Positions 36,040 through 48,005 of a DNA stretch of 64,000 nt are shown here, in pieces (the stretch's first letter is position 1; the number at the start of each line of letters is the position of its first letter). Both the position numbers and the translations under genes were made by a program. The notes beneath the pieces were generated by a model, which saw only the letters and a program-made list of their open reading frames with translations, made no database searches and was not told the origin of the DNA. Location of the stretch: the NCBI RefSeq assembly GCF_000321225.1, contig NW_004450464.1, forward strand, positions 1,723,567 to 1,787,566, given 5' to 3'. The DNA is from Odobenus rosmarus divergens. Lineage: Eukaryota > Chordata > Mammalia > Carnivora > Odobenidae.

Positions 36040-37300
36040 GTGTTTTAACATGCAAACATTCATGCCTATTTTCATTATACGTATCACAAAGGTGGTTTTT
36101 GAATCACTGATTATGAATTTGCTAACTTCAACTGCCTATCACCAAAATATTTGTTCCATAACCACCATTTCATATACCCATAACTAAATGGATAAAGTAC
36201 TTATTGGGAAGTGCATAATGAGCAAAACTTTATCATTGTGAAACGGCAACATGGCAGCCTTTAAACTTTTATTTCAAATAATTTATTGATATTTTATTTT
36301 CTTTATGGATATCTTCACTCTCTCCAGGAAGTAATGATAAATACATGAAGGATAAGAAGATTTTATATCTGTTTTAAATAATTATATTCACTTAAGTGTC
36401 AGTGGGCTTATTTTACCATATTCTGGTTTCTTTTTGATATGAATATCATCATATACTCACAAAGTTTTGTTTGATTTTTATCACCAATGTTTGTTCAAAC
36501 TTGAACTTGCATCTCTAGTTGAATTTGTATTTAAAGAGGAAATCAGTCTCTATGTATATTTCTTATAATTGTTATGGCAGTATTACCTAAATAATATATA
36601 TCTATTTGTTAATAAATATTTTTATAAGTAATGCTAAAGAAAACGTCTCTCTGTTAGTAAGCGTGTTTCTGACATGACTTTATCAGTCAATTGGTATGAC
36701 TTATCTTCCATTTGTTAAGACAAGTCATTTGTCTTGATACAACACATACAATTTAATACAGAGCAAAGGAGTTAGGAATGGAGTAAAGAACTTATTTTTA
36801 TCTTATGACCTGAGCATGCTTTTGAGCCCAATTATCCCAGTGTGAAATATTAGGGAAATGTGAAGAGATTCTCTAGAAATACCATGTAAAAATAATCATA
36901 AATCACTGCGATGGTGGTAAACCTCTAACATATAACTCTTGGGCATGTAGTTATTTTCATTACTAGTTTTGGCCAGAAAAATAGAAGTCATTGTTAAGAT
37001 CAGTGCAATAAACATGCTTTAATAAATGATCAGAATAAGGCAGTATTAAGGAAAAACACTTGTCTAAAGAAGTATGGAATGACCAAGAAAGCCATATAGG
37101 GGTTACTTTTAAGAGGACCATTAGTAAAATAATTGTTTCACTTTTCTAATGAGTGAATAAAAGCTAAAGGTAATGTAAAAAACAGCTCTTCTCTCAAATG
37201 TTTAGTATTTGGCTCTGGAATGGTTGTTTATAATTATATTGGATCCTGTGGAAAAGTCATAAACCTGTGAGGTATTTTTGTTTGCTTTTGGCAACATAAA
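36040..37300. other. Unique AT-rich DNA
   Basis: No gene, RNA or repeat family recognised. Confidence 0.4.
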
Positions 37301-37312
37301 TCATCAATCTCT

Positions 37313-37500
37313 CTTTTTTTTTTAAGATTTTATTTATTTATTTGACAGAGAGATAGAGAGCACAGGTAGGCAGAGAGGCAGGCAGAGGGAGAGGGAGAAG
37401 CAGGCTCTCCGCCGAGCAAGGAGCCCGATGCGGGGCTCAATCCCAGGACCCTGGGATCATGACCAGAGCCGAAGGCAGACGCTTAACCGACTGAGCCACC
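37313..37500 (-). repeat. SINEC, 5'-truncated by about ten bases
   Basis: Reverse-strand copy near consensus, but it stops at CTGAGCCACC without the CAGGCGCCCC end. An 11-bp duplication CATCAATCTCT flanks it at 37302-37312 and 37501-37511, so the truncation occurred at insertion. Confidence 0.94.
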
Positions 37501-37734
37501 CATCAATCTCTGCCTTTTCCCCAAGCAATCACTGACCCAGAAAATGAGTGGTTGGAAATAATAATAATAAGATGTAGTTATTGTTTCCTGAATGATTAAC
37601 AATGGAGCTTTCTGCCCTTGTGCCCCATTTCCTGTTCAGGCACATCCACAGGGATACTGAGTATCTTCCCATGTCAGGTCCTAATTTCCTGCCCCAAAAT
37701 CAGGTTCACCAGGGCTAGGGTGTCAGCACTTATG

Positions 37735-37790
37735 TAAGCATGCATGCATGTGAACACACACATACACATAGGCATGCACATGCACAACTC
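37735..37790. repeat. CA/TG- and GCATGC-rich low-complexity tract
   Basis: GCATGCATGCATGTGAACACACACATACACATAGGCATGCACATGCAC; imperfect alternating purine-pyrimidine sequence. Confidence 0.6.
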
Positions 37791-38417
37791 TAGGTCTTCA
37801 CTGGACTTTCTCTCTTTTTTTTCCCCTGCTTGGACTTCCACACCATTTTTATGCACAAAATCATGATTCTGTACAAAAATATGTTATAAGGTTGACCTTA
37901 TTATGTCTTAAGTACTCTATCATTTTCTTTCTATGCAAGTAATGCATATTTATATGTGTGTACACATAGATGTATTTATAATCATGCTAAAATGATATTT
38001 TAAATGATTTTACTAAACAAGAAAACATATGGGAATGTGGTGATTTGAAATTTTATCTAGATGATGTAGGGATCTTTTCCTTATGAGATCCAGCTCTGGG
38101 TTCACTTTAACAATGCCTTTGCCTCATCCATGATGATACAAATGTCAACTTGTATTTTAACGCATTTTTATTGTATTTTTAACATTCAGCTTTACAATTC
38201 ATCTGGAAATTACTGTGGTAAAATTAACTATTTTCTATGCCCTAACAAATTGTTTTAAGACTCAACAGTCACCTTTTTTGAAAAGACCAACTAGCTCTTC
38301 TACTGAGCATGTTTTCTGATTCCTTGCTCTGCAAGAGGATGATAGAGATGCCCCCAACCTCTGTCCTTCAACCACAGTCCAAGTAAAACTAGCATTTCTT
38401 TTAAAAATATAGGTATA

Positions 38418-38610
38418 GGGGCGCCTGGGTGGCTCAGTCGTTAAGCGTCTGCCTTCGGCTCAGGTCATGATTCCAGGGTCCTGGGATCAAGCCCCGCATC
38501 AGGCTCCCTGCTCAGCGGGAAGCCTGCTTCTCCCTCTCCCACTCCCCCTGCTTGTGTTCCCTCTCTCGCTGTCTCTCTCTCAAAAAAATAAATAAAATCT
38601 TAAAAAAAAT
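38418..38610 (+). repeat. SINEC, full length, near consensus
   Basis: GGGGCGCCTGGGTGGCTCAG head, TCGTTAAGCGTCTGCCTTCGG, CT-rich body and AAATAAATAAAATCTTAAA tail. An 11-bp duplication ATATAGGTATA flanks it at 38407-38417 and 38611-38621. Among the least diverged copies here. Confidence 0.96.
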
Positions 38611-38624
38611 ATATAGGTATAATC

Positions 38625-39675
38625 CCCTCCTTCTCCCTATTATTGAGTAGATTTCCATTATAACTACTCTAAGAACCTCTTACTCTATTTAATTGCGTGG
38701 ATTTGGTGATCCCACTCACCTTTTCCTGAAGGTTGCTCATGAGACAATGAGTTGTAGTATGGCAGGGATACTGAGTTTGGGGCTGCTGGATGGCAGCTTT
38801 GGTTTGGATCTACATCTCTCCTCACTGGCATCAGTGCTCTGCTCTAGCTCCTTTTTGCTCTTTGCTAAGAAGTTACACAAATGGTTACTAAATTGGCCTC
38901 TCAAGTCTGGCTCTCCCGGACAAAGTGTGTCATTATTTTAAGCATATTTTTGTGGCTTATCCTGTGCATGAAGGTCATGGTTGAGGAAAAGGTTGGAAGA
39001 AGCCTGTGGAAACACATAGGTGTTTCTATAGGTAACTCTTCAATCTTCTTGATTTCTGCTCTTCTTCCCAGTTCTTATATCCACAAGAGTTTTAAGTTGA
39101 AAAACCGCGGCTACTGTAGCATTGTGTGTACTCAGAGCTGTGGGTCCCTTTTCCCCCAGCTAAGCTATCAGGGGGATTCTACTCCTCCTCGGACTTCCAG
39201 AAAGCCTTCATAGTTTCTTGGTGGCTGAACTCCCTTTCTCGCATTCATAACACATTTATAGCTATGTTTTCAATGGGATTTTGGCCAAGTACAAAGTGAG
39301 GCTTTTCTGGAAAGTTTGCTGAAATGTGAGGAAATCGCCAACTCTATTTACTAATAAATTTAAATATAGAAAAATTTTAGAATTAGAATTAAGGTCTTGA
39401 ATTAGAATCAGGTCTAGAATTGGAATCAAATCAAAGCCAGAGAAGAAGTGAGCCCATTTCAGCCTTTGTTAGAAACAACTTACAACATGTCTCAAAGATT
39501 TTGTGACATTGGTCCAGTGATAGGAGCAATGTTCCAAATATCACATGATTTATAGGAATGTAACTATTAAGATAGTTACACAAATGCAGATCAAGCAGTA
39601 ATTACTTACTCTGACATGGTAGTTTTAAAAGGAAATTGTAACCATCTTTGGAGAAACAGGAAGCTTAAGCATTTT
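38625..39675. other. Unique DNA
   Basis: No recognised feature. The overlapping open frames at 38693-38941 and 38881-39213 have no protein resemblance I can identify, and no splice or poly(A) context supports them. Confidence 0.4.
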
Positions 39676-39692
39676 GAAGTGCCCTTTGTCTT

Positions 39693-39960
39693 TTCTTCTA
39701 GTGAAAATTTTTATTTATTTATTTTATTTGAGTACAGTTGACACACGCTGTTACATTAGTTTCCAGTGTACAACGTGGTGATTCAACACCTCTGTATATG
39801 ATGCTAGGCTCACCACAGGTATGGCTACCAGCTGTACCATACGATATGGCAATTCATTACATTTGCAATGTATCACATTATCATTTCTCTTACCATATCA
39901 TTGACTCTATTCCTTATGCTGTACCTTTTATTGCCATGACTTACTCATTCTCTAACTGAG
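39693..39960 (-). mobile_element. L1 3'UTR insertion, 5'-truncated
   Basis: Complement of the L1 3'UTR: TTGAGTACAGTTGACACACG, GTTACATTAGTTTCCAGTGTACAAC, GCTCACCACAGGTATGGCTACC, CTTATGCTGTACCTTTTATTG, GACTTACTCATTC. Perfect 14-bp target duplication GTGCCCTTTGTCTT at 39679-39692 and 39961-39974. Confidence 0.92.
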
Positions 39961-39974
39961 GTGCCCTTTGTCTT

Positions 39975-41475
39975 GACGGTGACAATTTACCTGGGGCTCA
40001 CAGTGAAGTTTACTGGGTTTTAAAAAACAGCCCTGTTACTTCATCAAAGTCTGGCCCTTTTGCTTTTAGCAGCCACAGGCTTCTGGGCCTCTAAGGGGCC
40101 CAAAAGTCTAAAACATCTGAAAAGACACAGCCTTCAGTTTCTTCTTAGGACCACAGAGGTGTGAAAATCCAGTTGCCTGTCTGCATCCTCTTGCTTCAGC
40201 CTGTAGGCTCTTAACTAGGTGCTTATCCTAACACCTTATAACATACTTTCTGTATATGGTTTCATTTCCAAACCATCATACCTACTTGTCTCATAGTTTT
40301 TCCAACTTCTCAAAACTTTTCTGTAAATGAGGCCATGTAGGCAAACATTCTTTCCATGACCTCACCTTCTATGCAGAAGAGAAACAGCATCCGTTGCTTC
40401 TGTGAGGCTTTGGAGGCTTTAATGTTATTGGTAGACTTTGCTTTTGGCCTTCTCCTAATCAATAGGTCAGTCTATTTTTTTTTCTTCTATGTTTAGCTAT
40501 CTAATTTTATTGCTTACATATGTTCTTAAAGAAACCAAACCTTTTTCCCCTCTTCAGAATGGTCAAAATATGTTGGCAATAAGAAAAACAATTTTTTAAA
40601 CTGTGTTAAAATTCACAAATTATTTCCTTGTTCTCCTTGACACACTGAAGATACAAACTGTATAGAAATAATATTTGTTCCAGTCAAGCTGACCATGTAG
40701 AAAAGAAATCTTTACCTTTGATACTGGCCTTCTTTGGATCACACATTGGGGTAATTTCTGAAATCAAAATGCCCTCTTATAATTATCACTTATTTACAAA
40801 TTATTGATAAAATTGATAGTTGCCATTAGGAAATTACTAAAACCCACACAGAGTTCCAAAATATGTGCAGGTGCTAATTTGTACATCTAAGGAAGTTCTT
40901 AAATTGAAATTTAAAGCCTAGAAAATATTTGCAAGACTGTTACAGTTTATGACAACTATAACATTGTTTATTTCATGTCCTTTCTGTACCTACCTTACTA
41001 GAATTTTGGAGACTAAATTTATGAAAATAAAAAAGGAAAGACAGGAAGCTGGACTTTCTTCTCATGTTTATTACAGGTTTTACCAGGAGCTTGGGTCTCA
41101 TTTATGTCACCATGGATTTATTTTACAAGTTTGGACTTACAAAAATGTGCCAGAATTTGAATGCCTTACACATGTTTTGAAAAGTGGCTATGTTATATGC
41201 AATGCACTGACCTTTTAGTATTCATTTTGATTGGTTAGTGGTTACACCTTTATAGCTCAGTCAGATTGTAAACAAGGGAAAAAAGGGAATTTATAAAGGT
41301 CAGGGAAGTTTAGTGGCAAAATTTATGAAACCCTACACTTTTCCTATGAATAAAAATGATGAAAATTTATACATTTGCCTTCTAAACATATATTTAAGAA
41401 AGAGATTTTTAAAAATTAATTCAAAACATAAACTACCAGATAGTATTTTCTTAATTTTGTTTTAAATAAATCTTG
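39975..41475. other. Unique AT-rich DNA
   Basis: No feature recognised. The 40949-41218 open frame lacks any domain. Confidence 0.4.
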
Positions 41476-41479
41476 TTTG

Positions 41480-41685
41480 TGTGTACCTTTTCCAAGAAAG
41501 CTTCTCTTCCTTCACTGAACATCTTTCAAATTATTATTTTTAAAAACAAATGGCCTTGTCTTTGCATATAGTTACAATAACAATGCTGGAAAATTCCCAA
41601 GGTTTAGGCTTTTGTTTTTATTAAGCATTGTTCCTCTAGTTCCTAGAACATAGTGTCTTAATAAATAGTATTTGCTTATCAAAAT
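41480..41685 (+). repeat. L2 3'-end fragment
   Basis: AAGCATTGTTCCTCTAGTTCC then TAGAACATAGTGTCTTAATAAATAGTATTTGC, a diverged L2 terminus (AGTGCCTAGCACAG ... CATAGTAGGTGCTCAATAAAT). Confidence 0.5.
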
Positions 41686-42424
41686 TGAAATCTTAAGGGA
41701 AAATATAAACAATATAACTAAGCATCCAAAGAATGATAGAAAGTATTCAATAAAGTCTTAGCAATTCTTAGGATGGTCTTCCAGAATTATCTGCCCTTCC
41801 ATCTATTTCTCTTTATGGTGTAGAGTCATTCTTGAGCTTAACTAAGAAAAAGAGAAGAACTGAAAAGAGCTGGATATTACACCTGATGTGAGCAGTCAGG
41901 TCACACTGTTCAGGAGCAGCATTGCTAGAATATTTTTTGCTTAAAATTGCACAGGGATGGAGAGAAAGACTTTGCAAAAAGAAGAAAGAAAGAGTAGGCA
42001 GGGGTATGGTTGCTGCAGAAGCCCAGGTGACGAGGAGAAGAAAAGATTAGGTGTGGAAAAGCAATCAACACCCTTGAGAGTTGAGAATGGGGAACGTGGA
42101 AAATTGATTGGCTTTCCAGAATGGGTAAAAATAGTCAGCAGCGTGTCAATAATGTATAGATTCTGAAGAGTCTGGCTTAGGCAGACACGTAGAGGGTCTC
42201 TGCTGCGTGGGTGAAGTACGCTGGAGTCTGGTGGTAAGGAAGACGAACAAACTGTTACAGTTATATATAACTCTGTGGGTGTGGAGCAGGATACAGAGCT
42301 GTAGAGACCATTATTTTAATTTAATTTAATTCTAGAACTTTATTTAAGTATTTTTCTGAAGAAAAAAAACACATTGGCAGAAAAGTGGTAATTATCTGGG
42401 ATGACATCATAAGCAGTTTCTGAT

Positions 42425-42815
42425 ATAGCTCTCTGTGATCCCACCTCCAAGTATTCATGCCTTTGAGTGATCCCCTCTTCTCGAGTGTAGGTTGGACCTC
42501 ATGTCTTGTTTCTAATGAACAGAAGATAGCAAAAGTAATGGGATGTCGCTTCGGGGATTAGGTTACAAAGCGTTCAGACTTGTATCTAGCTGGCCCTCTC
42601 CCTTTCTTGCTGGCACTTTCTCCTGCCCTCTTGCTTGCGATGATAAAGAGAGCTGCCATGTTGTAAGATGCTTTATGGAGAGGCCTGTGTTGTGAGAAAT
42701 CAAGGGAGTCCTCAGTCCAACAAGTGTCAAGGAACGAAATCCTGCCAACTAGCACGTGAGCAGGATTGGAAATGAATCCTTCCCTGTCAGGCGTTGAGAT
42801 GACTGCATTCAAACA
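42425..42815 (+). mobile_element. MLT1-type LTR, 3'-truncated
   Basis: GTAGGTTGGACCTCATGTCTTG, CTAATGAACAGAAGATAGCAAAAG, GGGATGTCGCTTCGGGGATTAGG, GCTGCCATGTTGTAAGATGC, TATGGAGAGGCCTGTG and GGAAATGAATCCTTCCC follow MLT1 LTR order. The expected 3' quarter with the TTGTTTTAAGCC motif is absent and replaced by a CA repeat. Confidence 0.8.
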
Positions 42816-42822
42816 GCTACCA

Positions 42823-42823
<1 letters not shown>

Positions 42824-42862
<39 letters not shown>
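42824..42862 (+). repeat. (CA)n microsatellite
   Basis: A pure run of about 19 CA dinucleotides. It directly follows the truncated MLT1 LTR. Confidence 0.97.
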
Positions 42863-42864
<2 letters not shown>

Positions 42865-43387
42865 CTCCTTTCCATTTCTATTGTCAGTACCCTACTGGCT
42901 TAGAGCTATAACTGACAATATAGAAGAGGAGTTAGTGTTGGTGCCCACATAGCTTTGAATTGGCACTCTCCTCCCTTTTTGTTTCAGTGCCATTTTGGAG
43001 GGATAAATCTTCGTTTCATCCAGCCCTTAAGTATAGTGTTTTAATCAGCCGGTTTTTTTCTTTTTTTCCCTAAAGCTTACATTGTATCAATGGCAGAGGG
43101 AATAGCAATATTGTTGGGAAAAGTTATTCTGATCAAAGGAAGGGGAAATTGCATCTTCCAGGAAAGCTTCTGTGAAGAACTATAAAAGGATATGACACTG
43201 AATACATGGAAAAGAGAGGGACCACTTAGGACATGAGAGCATATCAAAAGCAAGCCAGTTTGTGCCAAAAATAAACAGTTCTCATGCTGCCTCTGGCATA
43301 TATATCAAAAGATATTAATACTTAATTTTTAAGTGAAAATATTAGCTTTTCTAGTATGAAATTGTTATATGGGGTAAAAAAGCAGTA

Positions 43388-43458
43388 TATATATATACGT
43401 TTTACATATATATATGTTTTATAATAAAATAAATACATACATACATACATAAATAAGG
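43388..43458. repeat. (TA)n and (CATA)n low-complexity tract
   Basis: Two TATATATATA blocks followed by ATACATACATACATACATA. Confidence 0.85.
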
Positions 43459-43459
43459 C

Positions 43460-45175
43460 CAGGCTTATTTGAAGTTTAAATTATCTACTAATACAACTAA
43501 ACAAGGTTCTATGAAATGATGTTCAAGAACTAGAAGCATACATAATGGTGCTCAGGGTTCAGTAGGTCACAGATTAATATTCTTGAATCAGCAGAGCAGA
43601 ACTAAGCACCCAAACACCAGACCTCAAAGTAGGTTTCAGCTATTTAAGGACACTTATCCGGTAGAGGGATGTGGGCAAAACGCCAGGTAGACACTGGTAA
43701 AAACACCATATTGGATATTTAAAGTTTAAATGTATTTCAAGGTTTTACTGAACTGCAGAAGGTTTTCTGTATTGCCTAAAACTTATAATGAGAATGAATT
43801 ATTTATATAACAAGCTACTTTTGTAATTTTAAAGTGGGGAACAAAGACCCCCCCCAAGAACTCTGCAGAATGTTCTCTTTGGCAAATGAATCAGGGCCAG
43901 AAAGTTATTTGGGCCTATCTGAAGGTCCAGCAAAATTTTCACTCTGTGATGGAATAAAACTGAATTTGGAGGTATTCAGGTTTTCATTTGTCCATGCCCC
44001 CCCTGATGGATGCTTTACTACCGCAGGTGAAGGGATGTTCCTTGGATCAATCTTCTCTTTTCTAATATTTACCTTCTTTAAAAATTTATGGAATATTGAC
44101 TCACTCAGTTCTACCCTCATCTTCCTTATTTCCTCCGGGTCTTTTGATAGTAGATGCTGACATCCCCGTCTGTCATTCATTCCAGTGTGGTTCTCAGGGT
44201 TTGTTTGTTTGTTGTTTCTCCCTCCTTCAACCTGAGATTTCCAGGCCGAAGTAAAGTACTTACACCACAGAAAGAGGACGGTTCATGCTAGTATTCCTTT
44301 TTTTTTTTTAGTATTCCTGATCATTTCTCCAGTGACGCCTAAGTCATTACAGAGCTTACATTTTGCCAACTGACCTAAAAACAAGATACATTGTCACATT
44401 CTGAGCTACTTCCTCAGACATATTGGTTGAAACCTACTACCTCTCCATGCAAGGCTCTGGGTGTATTTCTATATGCCCAGTGTTCAGCTCCTCAAGATGG
44501 AGAGTAGGTATGTCAATAATATATACCTGAATGGTCATTATAATAACAAGACATTTCTATTTTTATTTCTGTCAGAGTTCGGAGTCCCACAAGCAAGACC
44601 TCTCTCTTGAGCAGCCATCTTAAATCCTTTTTGGGCAAATTCCAGATTTGTTTTTAACTTGAGAAGCAATTTTGGGTACTTCATTGATTCCCAAGATGAG
44701 CATGTAAAAAACATAACATGACTTGGAAGTCTATATTTATTTTTGGAATATTCATTTCTGGAAAAATTTCATGATGTAAAATTTTATGAATTTTAGGATG
44801 CTTTGGGGAAAAAGTTAAAAGACTATGTGATAACAAATAAAGTATTAAAAGGAAAGTGAATGTAAGTATGGCATATAGGTCAGACTAGGCCAAAAGAACT
44901 TTTGCAATAATTAAAAGGCAGATAAATTAAAAATTATAATTTTAAAGACAGCTGGGACAACAAAAAGAACTAGAAGAGCTAAAATTTATAGACTGGAGAA
45001 ACCTTCCAACATGGGCTGATGATTGCCAATATTTATTTCTCTGGATGCCTTTTGTGACTGTGGGTAGAGGCTGGGGACCGCTCTTGGCCCAGATGAATCT
45101 TAGGGTGTAAAGTAAGCAGTGGCATCCATGATTTATTTTCCATATAACATATCTGCTGAGTTATTGGGCTATACG
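43460..45175. other. Unique AT-rich DNA
   Basis: No gene or repeat family identified. Contains a duplicated TAGTATTCCT around a T-run at 44289-44318, listed separately. Confidence 0.4.
44289..44318 (-). mobile_element. Possible poly(A)-only retroinsertion
   Basis: TAGTATTCCT occurs at 44289-44298 and again at 44309-44318, separated only by T residues. This looks like a 10-bp target duplication around a bare poly(A) tail in minus orientation. Replication slippage is an alternative. Confidence 0.45.
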
Positions 45176-45522
45176 TGAGGCTGAGGGATTATGACAGGGC
45201 ATTCTAAAAGGCAGAATGAAATCCCTCCAGGATCTCACAGTGGTCAGGAGATAAAATTCTTGAAAGGGAAGAGTCTGCCACAAACGCGTGGCCAATCCCC
45301 GTTACCTTACCCCAGACATTTCTCAGATCTTGAGGCTGCAGTAGAGTAAGGCAGTAAAGAGCTAACCTCAATATTCCTGAAAGGTGGTTGTTGCTAACAT
45401 GGTAATAAAATAAATGTAAACAGAATGAAAAATTGGAAATTTTAGCAAAGAATTTGTATATATATAAAAAATCACGTAGACATTTTAAAATGGAAAAGTC
45501 CAATAATTGAACTTAAATCACT

Positions 45523-45739
45523 GAATAGGATTTTGTTTGTTTGTTTTTAAAGAGAGAGAGTGTGTGTGCACCCGTATGCTCACGAGCGGGGGTGGGGGTG
45601 GAGGGAGAGAGAGAATCTTAAGCAGGCTCTAATGCCCAGCACAGAGCCTAGCATGGGGTTCAGTCCCACGACCCTGAGATCACGACCTGAGCCAAAATCA
45701 AGAGTCGGATGCTTAACAAACTGAGCCACCCAGGTGCCC
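45523..45739 (-). repeat. SINEC, older copy inside the HAL1/L1 element
   Basis: Reverse-strand SINE with a GTTTGTTTGTTT tail, GA-rich body and CTGAGCCACCCAGGTGCCC head complement. The 11-bp duplication CTTAAATCACT at 45512-45522 and 45740-45750 shows it inserted into pre-existing LINE ORF1 sequence. Confidence 0.92.
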
Positions 45740-46476
45740 CTTAAATCACTAATGGGCTTAAATCAGAGTACATAAAATAAAACCCAAATAAGTGAACCTG
45801 AAGAGAGAGCCACAGAATTAATCTAAACTAAAGCACATAAATTAGATAAAGCAGAACAGAACATAAGAGACATGGATCACAGTCAAAATGTCTAATATAC
45901 CTGCAATTGGAGACCAGGAGAGACAGATGGGAGGGAGGAGGAAAGAAGACATCTCTGAAGAGCAATAGGTCAAGAATTTTGGAAAACTGATAAAGGAAAT
46001 ACATACTTTTAAGAAGCTCAACAAAACCTAAGCAACATAATACAAAGAAAACCATAACTAGGAAGATCATAGTCAAACTCTTGAACCAAGACAAAATGAA
46101 ATTCTTAAAAGCAAATAAAAGAGCAAAAATAAGACTTGCAACAGAACCTACAGTGGAATGGCGTCTTTAACATGTTGAGGGGAAAATTATGCCAATCTAA
46201 AACTCCGTAACCAGTGAAAATGTGCATATAAATGAGACATAATAAAATATATTTCATCAAATAAATATTGAGTGAATGCTTAACTAGCAGACCTGAACTA
46301 CAAGAAATACTTCAGTTCTTCAGGCTAAGGAAAAATGATCCTGATAGGAGCATGAAACTGCAGGAAGCAATGAAGTTCACTGAAAACAAACCTTAAAATA
46401 TTGGCACAAGAAGAAAATTTGAGAATTGGAATGAGCTCTGTATCTGTTAGAGAAACCGTATCTATAATTAACACAT

Positions 46477-46505
46477 TTTGTGTGCGCGGGCGCGTGCGCA
46501 CACAC
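46477..46505. repeat. GC-rich alternating purine-pyrimidine tract
   Basis: TGTGTGCGCGGGCGCG and TGCGCACACAC. Nearly perfect alternation with several CpG/GpC steps in AT-rich surroundings, Z-DNA-prone. Confidence 0.75.
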
Positions 46506-47527
46506 TCTTCAAGCACAGATGGGTTATCTGATAAATTCTTCTAAAAATTTAAGGAATGAATAAGATTAATCTTATACAAGCACTTGCAGGAAATTCACAC
46601 AAAAGAGAGAATACTTCCCAGTTTGCTGTGGGAAGCAAATATGGGCACCAGAATCTGACAAGGATATTAAAAGGAATTTATCAGGAATATTTACCAGGAA
46701 CTAGACATGAGAAGGAGGGGTAAATATAAGAATTGTCTTCTGGAATTGATAATATATGGTGAAATGTGATAATGAATGGGAGTGACTAAATAGTTAACTT
46801 TTCTAAGGTTCTTACATTGTTGCAGAAGTGGTAAAGTATTATTGAAAGTATAATAAGTCTAGAATAAATATTATACTATAAATATTACAATTATAATCTC
46901 TAGGATATTTGAAAAGGTATCACAGGAGGCTAACAAACAGTAAAATAAATGATTCATCTAAAAATGGCAAGAAAGGAGAGAAAAAAATAAAAATATTGTA
47001 GAAATGTAAAAGTAAGTGTCATATCTAGAATTTATAAAGAGCTCTTAGGAATCCATTAGAAAATATAGATAATCTATTTTTGCCTGGGTAAATGACTTGA
47101 AAAGTCACCTTATAGTAGAGAATGCAAAAAAATCAAAATCAGATAAAAATAAATCATTAAAGCTACACTAAAATACTGTTACACCCCCACAAAATAACTA
47201 AAATTAAAATGACTAATACTATCAAGTGTTGCATAACGAATGGAATAACTGTCAGTCTCATGTATTGTTGGCGGAAATTTAAACCTGAACAACCATATTG
47301 AAAATCTGTGTTGGCAATGTCTATTAAAGATCAATATTAATGTGCCCTACATCTCAGCAATTCCACTCCTGGGTATATACTCAAGGTCAATGAATGCTTA
47401 AGTCATTCAAAAAACATGTAAATATGCAATTAGCATTATTTATCATAGCCCCAAATTTGAAAGCAGATGAATGGTCTAATGCTGAATAAATCCGTTGCTG
47501 TATATTCATAAAATGGAATACCTATAT

Positions 47528-48005
47528 TGTAATTTGCAGGGTTTGGTAAGGGCAGCCTCAAAATATGGCACCACGGCATATAGATTATTTTGAGCTGAAG
47601 AAATTTGAGGAAGGGCAGGTGCAGGAAGGGTTTTCCCTACTTCCTCTGAAGCAGGTCTCGTGTGAGAGGTGCTCTCCCTATACCAGAGGTAAGGAGTATC
47701 CTTATCTCCAAAGACTAGGGATACTGCCCAGGGAAATCTGAATGAACAAGCCTTGCTTTTTCCCCACTTAGCTCATATCCTCTTTTGTCCTATCCCATTT
47801 TCCCGTGATTTTCCACTCTTCATCAAACCTAGCATAACAATACCCAGATTTAACTGCTTCTTCCTAATGAAGGCTCCTGTGTCATGTAAAACTTAGATTA
47901 AATAAATTTGTATGCTTTTTCTCTTGTTAATCTGTCTTCTGTTACAGGGGTTGTAGTTGAGAACTTAAAAGGGTAGAAAGAAAATATATTTTTTCCACCC
48001 CTACA
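47528..48005 (+). mobile_element. Solo class I ERV LTR (ERV1-like) inside HAL1/L1
   Basis: Starts TGTAATTTGCAGGGTTTGG and ends CACCCCTACA (TG...CA), with GCAGCCTCAAAATATGGC, an AATAAA signal in TTAAATAAATTTGTATGC and TGTTAATCTGTCTTCTGTTACAGG. It separates LINE sequence that should be contiguous (AATACCTATAT and CAGCAATAAAG). No internal viral sequence; boundaries are by eye and no clear target duplication remains. Confidence 0.7.

Noticed and set aside
38693..39213. Two overlapping plus-strand open frames of 82 and 110 codons
   Set aside because: They are in different frames, with no family resemblance, promoter or poly(A) signal. Considered chance frames in a locally GC-richer stretch.
42558..42875. 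105-codon minus-strand open frame with a Val-Cys repeat
   Set aside because: The repeat is the (CA)n microsatellite and the rest is MLT1 LTR.
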